In this document: one piece after another, positions 37,510-46,400 of the stretch
How positions within the stretch are numbered: position 1 is the first letter of the stretch
Layout of the letters: every line of letters starts with the position of its first letter
NCBI RefSeq assembly: GCF_000227135.1
Contig: NC_018255.1
Coordinates: forward strand, 666,104 to 730,103
Origin: Leishmania donovani
Lineage: Eukaryota > Euglenozoa > Kinetoplastea > Trypanosomatida > Trypanosomatidae
DNA length: 64,000 nucleotides
Reading direction: 5' to 3'
Translations under genes and position numbers: made by a program
The notes under the pieces: generated by a model
The model's database searches: none
Seen by the model: only the letters and a program-made list of their open reading frames with translations
Told to the model about the DNA's origin: nothing

Positions 37510-39264
37510 TTAGGAACCGCTATTCGCATCGAGTACGGCCACCTCAGCAGCCTCCTCTGCAACCTTGAACAACGCCTCCAGGTAGTCCCGCAGAGGCAGA
37601 GGCGCATCGAAGCCACCTCTCTGGTCCCCCTGCCACGCCGACTCGCTACCACCGCAGCCGCCAGTGTAAGAATTGCACATGCACGCGCCGTACGCCAAGA
37701 ACGGCAGTTTCTTCAAGGTGCGGCCGTTCAGGCCCACGCACACCTCGGCAATGTGATGGAGCAGCTCACTGATCGTGTACGCATTGCCAGAGAGGCAGTG
37801 CGACGGCGATTGGGGATGCGCTGGTTGCGGGGCGGGTGCCATTCCCAAACTCGTGGATGTCGGTATCATCTGCTGCGGCGGTTTGTGAGACTTACTCGGC
37901 ACGTCGTGCAACGCGGTCAGCTCTTCATTCCACATGTGTGCGGCCTCGGCGGTGCCGCTGCCGCCAACCAGTAGATGACCGCCAAGGCTGCGGTGCGCGC
38001 CTACGTTGCCCCGGTGTGCCGCTTGCCCCTCATCCTGGCAACGCTCGTCCGCAAGAGAAAACCCGTTCAGTTCGTCGGGTAGCACGGACGTCCCCGCTTG
38101 CGGCGCAGCCACCAACCGCTTGTCCACCAATTCCTGCACACTCGCATATAGAATGAGGAAGCGTGCCTGCACGCCTGGCGGGCCGACATACACGCGCTTG
38201 TCCGCTCTGTCCAGCAGCGCTGCATCGATTGCCGCCGTCAAGTTGGTCGTGGCAAGGACGACGATGTTCTTGCAGTCCTGCAGTCGATCCATCTGTGTGA
38301 GCAGTGCATTCACAACACGGATCGAGTCAGATGGTTCGTTGCCCTTCATCGCGGAGGTGCGAGCTGCCGCGAGGCTCTCCACCTCGTCCATCACGCAGCA
38401 CACCAAGCACTCCTTGTCGTCGGCGATGCGGTGCACCTGCTCAAACAGCTGCAGCACGCGTTTGCCGCTCTCGCTGAACCAGCGACTGAACAAGCTATGA
38501 GCGTTGATCTCCAAAAGGCACGCGCGAGCGTACACCGACGAGGCGAGGCGGATTGACAGTTTCTGTGCCAAGGCGCGGCACAGCGACGTCTTGCCCGTGC
38601 CTGGCGGGCCGTGGAAAAGAACAAGTCGATTCCACGTCACAAAGTTGGAGCTCACCCCGGCGTGGGTGAACCGCATGGCGGCGTCCACGTAGCTCACGAT
38701 GTCCCGCTTGAACGCAATCGACGCCGCCTCACTCTCGCCATAGTACAGCGACTCCCACTGGCCCTCCAGTGAGACGTGCGGCAGGGGTGTCACGGTGAAG
38801 GTCGACGCACTGTCACCTTCGTCGCCGCCGCTGTGCATGCTGTCGGCCGTGCACCACGCCGGCAGAGACGCCTGGGTAACCGGGGCAGACGCGGCAGACG
38901 ATAGTGGCATGCAGAGAGTTTCACCGTGGAGTCGGTACAGGCACATACAGAAGTGCACCTGCTCCATATTTGTCCACGAACAGCCTGTCGGGAAGGAGAC
39001 GTCACACACCCGCACCGACGCGACATCATCTCTCAGCAGAGGCGGCGCATCTGCGAGAGAGATGGTGGCGCCAGGGAGAAACGGTGGCAGGTGGCCCGCG
39101 GCCAGTCGGCGGCTCGCCTGCACGCGCACATAGGATCGGACAAGGCAGCTGAGCTCGGGCCAAGCAGCGGTATCGGCCGTGGTCCTCACTTCGATCACCA
39201 CAAGGTACCGCGTCGATTCGCCCTCAGGGGGGAGTGGTGATGAGCTAGATGGGCGGTGCGTCAT
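37510..39264 (-). CDS. PCH2: Pch2/TRIP13 AAA+ ATPase, 584 aa
   Basis: Pch2/TRIP13 is a hexameric remodeller of HORMA-domain proteins such as Mad2 and Hop1, acting in the spindle checkpoint and meiotic recombination control. After a divergent N-terminal substrate-recognition domain, the ATPase has Walker A GPPGTGKTS (near residue 219), LLEINAHSLFSRWFSESGK, Walker B VMDEVESL (near 295), a sensor-1 segment VVLATTNLTAAID, and a DRADKRVYVGPPG arginine-finger region. These match TRIP13 in order. The C-terminal segment LNGRTLKKLPFLAYG is a TRIP13 hallmark. The family is usually about 430 residues. The extra length is a His/Ser/Pro/Gln-rich insert (about 385-475) in the lid subdomain and a longer N-terminus. 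The start at 39264 is the first ATG after a strong splice-acceptor candidate. Confidence 0.93.
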   Translation of the reverse strand: MTHRPSSSSPLPPEGESTRYLVVIEVRTTADTAAWPELSCLVRSYVRVQASRRLAAGHLPPFLPGATISLADAPPLLRDDVASVRVCDVSFPTGCSWTNMEQVHFCMCLYRLHGETLCMPLSSAASAPVTQASLPAWCTADSMHSGGDEGDSASTFTVTPLPHVSLEGQWESLYYGESEAASIAFKRDIVSYVDAAMRFTHAGVSSNFVTWNRLVLFHGPPGTGKTSLCRALAQKLSIRLASSVYARACLLEINAHSLFSRWFSESGKRVLQLFEQVHRIADDKECLVCCVMDEVESLAAARTSAMKGNEPSDSIRVVNALLTQMDRLQDCKNIVVLATTNLTAAIDAALLDRADKRVYVGPPGVQARFLILYASVQELVDKRLVAAPQAGTSVLPDELNGFSLADERCQDEGQAAHRGNVGAHRSLGGHLLVGGSGTAEAAHMWNEELTALHDVPSKSHKPPQQMIPTSTSLGMAPAPQPAHPQSPSHCLSGNAYTISELLHHIAEVCVGLNGRTLKKLPFLAYGACMCNSYTGGCGGSESAWQGDQRGGFDAPLPLRDYLEALFKVAEEAAEVAVLDANSGS

Positions 39265-39322
39265 CGCAAAGCCGCACCTCCGCTGCTGGCCCTAAAGGTG
39301 GGTTACGGTGCGACGCTATTAG

Positions 39323-39389
39323 CTGAATGCGTATATGCGGTTGAGTGAGTGAGCGCGGTAACGAGAGGGGGAGGGGAGAAAGGGGGAGT
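39323..39389 (-). promoter_or_regulatory. Candidate SL trans-splice acceptor for PCH2
   Basis: A 27-base coding-strand pyrimidine tract (39389-39363) is followed by the first AG at 39324-39323, in the context GCATTCAG. The first ATG downstream is the chosen start, giving a 58-nt 5'UTR. Confidence 0.5.
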
Positions 39390-40038
39390 AACACAAGCAC
39401 GCGAAGGCAACGCGCTCCCTGCCTTTGCACCAGAGCAAACAGAAAAGGGAGGCGTGTGCACGGGCTGCGTACAACCACTTCCGCGTGATGGCGACAGCAA
39501 CGCTCTGTCTATGGCTATATATGCCTGTCTTTGTGTGTGCGTGTGTGGAGAGGGTAGAGGGAGGGGCTTTCTATGAAGCTGTGTGGTGTCTGGTCGTAGA
39601 TACGAGTACGCTGTGTGCGTGTGGCGCCTCTTCGAGTCGCACAGGAACCTCGCTTTCTCACACACACGCCTTGCCCGGCCCTTTACCGAAAGAGGAGAAG
39701 AGGACAAGGAAGGCGTGGTAGGGGCAGGAAGGGTGCCGAAGAGCAGTTCTGGGTACTCCCAGTAGCCCTCACATCAGTGTCTGTGCGTGTGTGTCCGTGT
39801 GGTTAGAGGGAGAGAACGAGAAGAGGCGAAGAGAGATTGAGGGGGGAGGGATGAGCGAGATGAGGGTGCGCGCCGGGAAGGGGGGGGGCAAGGAGCTAAA
39901 GATACTCGTGGCAATGTGTACGGATCCATGACGTCTGTGTCCGTCGTGGGCCAGCCATGCGCCCATACAGACGCACAGAAGCACACATGCCACTGCAAGC
40001 ACGCTTCTTAGTGTACACAAGCGTGCGCATGTAGGTGT

Positions 40039-40074
<36 letters not shown>

Positions 40075-40420
40075 TGGGAAGGTTTTGAGAGCCATTCGCT
40101 TTATCAGCGTATTGTCTACTCTTCCTCTGCTCCTCACGTACATATCTTACCTCCCTCCTCTCCCGTAGACAAGTCTGTCTTCTTGGTCACTGCATCATCC
40201 ACTACAGACCGGCAAGCAAGCGATGCCACAGGTGAGAAGAGCGGCGGAGGTAATACACAGAAACTTGGCTGTCCTACCGACTCCGTCTCGTCTCCTCTTC
40301 AATCCACCCGCGACGTGAGATGGTCATCTTGCGGTGTGACAGTACTCGATCGCGGAGGATGGAGTGGTTGACGTTGCATCTCCCTGGCGGACAAGACAGC
40401 TGTCTATGGTCATGGGTGTG
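39390..40420. other. Intergenic region downstream of the 2,897-aa gene
   Basis: The region holds a long (TG)n tract (40041-40073) and G-rich stretches near 39835-39895. I see no gene. Confidence 0.6.
40041..40073. repeat. (TG)n dinucleotide repeat
   Basis: About sixteen uninterrupted TG units, which read as (CA)n in the transcript sense. Confidence 0.92.
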
Positions 40421-43400
40421 CTACACGCGGAGAGATGCGGTTTGCCCCCCGCGTGGTGGGGAGACGTTCGGCGGCGCCTCCGGTGTGGTTGTCACTGAGG
40501 CTGCGCTCGCCCCCAGAGCTTCCAGCTGTATCCGCATCCACTCCGCCACAGCGTGCGCATCTGCGTTTGCCGTCTCCGTCGTCCATGTATTATCGCTGAA
40601 CACAAGAGACGAGTGGCCGGCACACTGCGCTGCCCAGTTGAAGCTCTGCTGCAGCTGCGTCACCCAAGACCGCCGCGCCGCCGACGTGGACGTCCTTGGC
40701 GCAGATGGGGACTCACTGGCAACCTCAGCAGGGTCGCGAGCAATCGCGGCGCACCACGTCTCCACGCAGTTCTTCACGCGACGCCAAAACGCGGCGTCCT
40801 CGACAAACAGCTGTGGAATGGCTTCCAACAAGCCGCAGCGCCAGGCCCCTGCGAGGGGAAGCGCGTCGTCCAGCACCGCCCGCCCCGACGCCACTGCCGC
40901 AGTAGGCGGCCATGTCGGATACGAGGCAGATGAAGCAGAAGATGCTGAGACGCCACCTTCATCACTGTCGGCAGAGGCCGCGGCGCGCTCCAGGAAGGGA
41001 ACGAACTCGTCCCTCAAAAGACTCTGATATGCCTGTCGGTAGTGGTGGTCTGAAGCCGTGCCGCACGCCTCCAGCACCAGCGTCCAACCCACAACGTCCA
41101 GCGTGGCGATCCGCGTTGTGGTGGTTGCCGCCGAGGCTGCGGGGGTCTTAGTGCCGAAGACGAGGCACGCCAGCAGCTGTTCAAACAACTGAGTCCCTGC
41201 GCAGTTCACCATAGCGCCGCAGTACAGCGCCGACACCCAGAGTGAGACGTCGGACACGGCTACATCATCCTCTTCGTGGAGGAGGCGGCGAGCAAGATCG
41301 CCCCAGGCGTGCCGCAGCTGCGACGGCGCATTACACACGGCGGACGGTACGGCAGCTGTGCGGAAGAGAGGCGCCGAAGCCCCACTGCCGTTACGGTGTG
41401 GGTATCTCATCTCCCCCACGCGCAGCGCCGCGCAATCGGTCGACGACCGCGGCAGCGCGATTCCGCCGCGCTGCGACGCATCGCCGCCGCCCCCACCTCG
41501 TCGGGGTCGCTCCGCCGCGGAGGCGGCGCTCGCACGATCTGCGGGAGAATGAGCGGCGCTGCCTGGCGTCTGATCGGACCCGGGTGACAATGACGGCGAC
41601 AAGGGCAGAAGATCACTACGCAGCAGCATTTCTGCTTGATGGTGCCGCTGGAAGTTCACGGCAGACACGGCAACGGCCTTGAACACCACCTCTAGCATCG
41701 CCCACGAAATCCTCGCGCGCGCGTCGCGCAGGTATTGCGTGAGAGGCAGAAGCACAGCTGAAAACTCCGGCGCATTGACGGTCAGAGTGCACAAGTACAG
41801 CGCGTGTCGCGATGCCATCAGCCGGTCCATGGCTATACGGTGTAGCAGAGACTCAAGTGGGGCCTGAGACCAGAGGGGCAGCGTAGAGAGTCCCAGACGG
41901 CCTGGCTCTGCTTCGGTAGTGGCACCATGGCTGGCACTCTCAGACGCGCTCACCTTCGCTGCCGAACGGGACACGGGTGACAGAGCAAGGGTGCTTCTGG
42001 AACGCGTCGCCTCCGCGGCGGCGGCGCAGGGCCCCTCTCGACGCTGCATTGACCCTCTGGTGCTGACTGGAACGCTGCGCAAGACGTACTCGACAGACGA
42101 TTTTGCGCTGCCGATCAGCGCCAGGTTCAGAAGCTGAGGCAACCGAGCTTTCGTGCAGCGAAGCACTTCAGCATCCACGTACGGCATCAGCCGCGTCACC
42201 TGCTCCCGAAAGCACACAAGGAGGGGATCGATCGAGACGCCTTCTTCGTCGCCGTCGCGGGGCGCGCTCGGCCGAGCAGCAGCACCGGCCTCCGCAACGC
42301 CGCCCCCGCGCTTCGCCAGTGGCACTGCTTCACAGCTTGTCTCGTCGCTGGTATGGTCGCCAAACAGCCCGTCCTTCTCGAGAGGCAGCGCCTGCGACAG
42401 CGACGCTTGCGCGCACTGCTGCCATGGCATGCGGCGAGTGATGACGCCTAGCATCTGCATCACCTCCACAGCATTCCCGTGCTCTGCGTACGGCACAAAA
42501 TCGGCCACCGCATCCAGCAGCGATGCGTACAAGAGTCGGAGCAGGTGGCGCATTCTCTCAGGCTTGCCGTTGCGGGAAGTACGCAACGTATCCTGGCCAG
42601 CACCCTGCTCTGCCCCACTGCACCTCGCTGCTGCGCAATTGAGCGTTTCTGCGTAGGCTGTAAGGCGCTCGTGAAGCTCGCTCGTCACCACCAGCACGTT
42701 GCAGAAGCGCTGCCCATGCTGCTGGTGCGGCGTGGCCGCGTGCAATGTACCCGCCTCGGCCTCACCCTTACTATCACCGTCGACCTCTGCAGCAGCGGCC
42801 CATGCTGATGCTTTCAAGCCTACGCGGGATGCGTTTGCATCGTCCGCGTCTGCGCCACCACTGCTACTGGCGTCGCCCTCGCCGGATGCGGCGGTGAGAT
42901 CAGCGTGCTGCCTTCTAGCACGATGGAAAAGCACGACGGCCTCGGCGCAGCTCGTGCGTAGTCGTGCCAAAAAACAGCGGAGCCGCGACGTGGCGAGCGA
43001 CGGCCCGTCCCTGGCCACATCGCAGTCCTCAGCGCAAGACGAAGCGGTCTCTGAAGTACCGCCACAAGACACAGTGGCGGCGCTGACCGCGCCACGACTG
43101 CCGTCACAACTAGTCGACGCTGAGAGAGGCTGTGTAGAGTCGTCGCGCTTCTGCGACGCTGCCAGGACGGAGTACAGCGAAGAGACAAGGCAGATGCCGA
43201 TGTGGCGCGAGTGGCAGCTCGTGAGGACCGCGTCATGCAACTTGCGCACCCACGGCGACGGCGACTCCCGCAGTGACCCGTCGAGCTGTGGAGCAGAGCC
43301 GGATGCGACGACGGCAACAGGGGCAAAACGCGGAGGCGACGGCGTTGCTGCTGTGGTGGCGAGGTCGGCGCACGCTGTTGGTTGCGCATTCGATGACCCG

Positions 43401-46400
43401 CTATTTGCAGCCTTGCACGGCGGGGCGTCTGGTCCAGCTGAGACGGTCGCAGAGGACTCTCGATGATCAAGGAGTTTCTGCAGCGTCGACAGGGGAAGCA
43501 GTCGAAGCCACGTCGCCTCCACCATCGTTGTCGCCGGCAACGCTCCGCTGTGTGCTGTCAAGCTGCTCAGCAGCGCCTCCTCAATGCGCTGAACCGCCAT
43601 CTGGGCAGAGAGGGCAGCAGCATTGCCTCGATCGTGCGCTGTGGCCTCCTCCGCAACACCGACTCTGGTAGGGTTGCCGCTTTCATCGCCATCGGTTGCC
43701 GTTGAGAGGCCGCGAGCGCCCGCGTCCTTTGACGCCGTCGAATCCGGCGTTGTGGTCGACGGTACCTCTTTGTCCGCCACGGTGGCGTACACGGCGGCGC
43801 GGCGCAGCGAGTCGATGATGGAGTCAGCGTTGCCAGAGGTGGACTCTACGCCCACAGCGTTCTCTGCGGGGCCGGCAGACGACGTCTTGCCGAGCACACC
43901 GCGCCCAGACGCGCGCTCCGTGAGGCGCCCCAAGGTCACCGTTGCGACGCCGCGTGCCGCAATGCTACTTAGCACCCTCAGAATGACGACCACCTCCGCT
44001 GCAGAGAAAATGGTCTTTTCCGCTGCGCCGCTGAGTGGTGTGTCGCCCCTCAAGGTCGACGTTGGCTCGTCGCCGCTGTCCACTGCGCCGGCGCGATTGC
44101 TTGCGCCCCCCAACACTGAATCTCGCTCAGAATCGAGCGGGTGCCCCACGTGTGCCCTTTCTGGTAGAGGGGTCGACGGTGCGAGAACAGCGCGAGCAGA
44201 AACAATCCGCAGAAGCTCAGTGTACACCTGCGCGAGGTAGACGCGCGCCGATGGTAGGCCGATGTCCTCCTCCGCCGTGGAGCGCCACCAGGCAAGCAGC
44301 GCCAAATCCACGTCGTGCGGCGCCGTCGGCACAGATGCACAGCTGCCGCCGTTGGTCACTGTCTCACCTGCGCGGGAACGATCATCTGCAGCGCGACCGG
44401 GCGCTGCTGCTGTCATCGCGGCTAGCGCAGAGGTAGATGCCTCCGCTGGTGGCATCAGCTGAACTGTCTCCATGATTCCTCGCGACTGCGCTTGGATGTA
44501 GCGGGTCTTCTTGATCCACAATTCGACAGCGCCGTACAGCGCGCGGGTCCACACATGCGTCTGCGCCGCCGCTGCCAGCTCCGCGAGTAGTGTCACCGCC
44601 TCACCTGTTCCTGTCTCCTCCGGCGCCGACGGCGGCGCCTTTGCACCCTGCGCGGTGTCGTCGACGGCACCGTTGTTGGCCGCCCTCACAGGGGTGCAGT
44701 CCACGGGCGTCGGCGTGGAACTGGGGTGCCTGGAAAACAAAGTCAGCAGCTGCTCCGCCGCATCAGCGCTCGCGCCTGTCTTCGTCCACACAGCGAGAAG
44801 GCCTTTGACACAGCGCTCAAACCCAGCCTTCACACGCTCGGTGTGCTCTCGTGCGGACGCCTGTGCAGGCTCTGACGTAGCAGCGCCAGCGACAGCGAGC
44901 CACTTGCCACAGACGGACGGCGCCATGGCAACCAGCCACGCGCACATGGTCGCTAGCTCCTCCAGTTGCTTGTAGCACGCCTCCACCTCTTCATTCGACC
45001 AGCGCCGCTCTCCGCGCGTCGCGACATCGCCGCCTTGCTCATCGCCTGCGCTTGCCTGTGCCGACCTCATCATCTCCTCCACCTGCCGCAGCAGAGACTT
45101 CATTTGCGACGAGATGTAAGCCCACATCGTTCTCCACAAAGACGGGCACGCGCGCGTGGTGTACAGGAACATCACTGGCGCCACCGCTCGCCACTCGGCA
45201 CGGCGCGCAGCCAGCTGCACCGCATGTGGCGGCGTGGCAGAGGAGCGGGTACCGCTGAGCTCGCAGCCGGCGCGGGCGCTCGAATGTAGGTTGGGGAGCA
45301 GCGAGCGCAACGTCAGTGCAGCAGGAGCTGCCACAGCCCGCTGCAGGGCTACCATGAGGATCTGCGCGCGTTGGAGCGACAAGGTCGACCAGCTCTCCAG
45401 AAGGGAGTCGCTGAAAGTGCACAGCGCTACGCGAGAAAGGCCGTATGGGTGCGCCGTCTGCTCTGCGAGTAGCTCCGCAGGCGCAGGGCGCGAGCCGGGC
45501 GGTGGCACCGCCCTTCCAGCCGAGCAGGACGGCTGAGTGCGCAGCAGCGGCCACGCATCGCCTGCCGGCCATAAGTCACTCATACGCTCCGCAATGAAGC
45601 TGTCGACGTCAAGCGCGTAGATGCAGACGGTGTTGAGTCGGCGCCTATCAGATGGCCGGTGGTGGGGCCAGGCAGGCTTTTCAACCGAAGCGTCCGCAGC
45701 CGCAGCAGCAGTTGCCTTGACGGGCGCTGGGAAGGCGTTCTCCTTCCCACACCGCAAAGCCCCCAAGAAGAGAAAGAGTAGCTCGTAGCCCAGTCGCTGT
45801 CGGCTCTCGCTGCCTCGCACGACCGCGACGACGTCGCTCCACGCAGGGGGACGAGGCTGCGTGGAGTGCGGCGGAGCTGCGGCGACTGTTGATGATGAGG
45901 CCGTGCCTCGTGCACTGCCAGCAGGCAGAGCCTCGGTGGGAGGACGCCGCTGCTGCCGCCGCTGATCGGACACCGATGCCGCCGCCGAAGAAGGTGACGT
46001 CGATGCTTCAGATGCCGCTGGCAGGAGGCAGAGGGCGTGCTGCACGATACTCGAGTGACGATCCAGCACCGTGGGCCAACACAAGGAGCGCAGCTGCTGT
46101 ACCACACCTTGCAGTGTCGAAAGGGTGGAATGGTCAACGGTGAACGAAGCAGAGGAGGTCGAACAGTCTCCGTTGCTGAGTCCCCCCATGGCGGATGGCA
46201 ACGCACCGATACGCTCTCGTCGCTTTAGTGCACAGGCTTTGGAGAAAAAATCGGCAACACCGAAAAACTCTGACCAGCACGCGACTCGAGCGCTCTCCTC
46301 CGGTTCGAGCGTCAGCCAAGGGGCGCTGAGCTGCTGCAGCACATGGCCCCGGTCCTTTGCAGAGAGCGCTGGAAGGTAAAAGAGAAGGCAACGCAGCACA

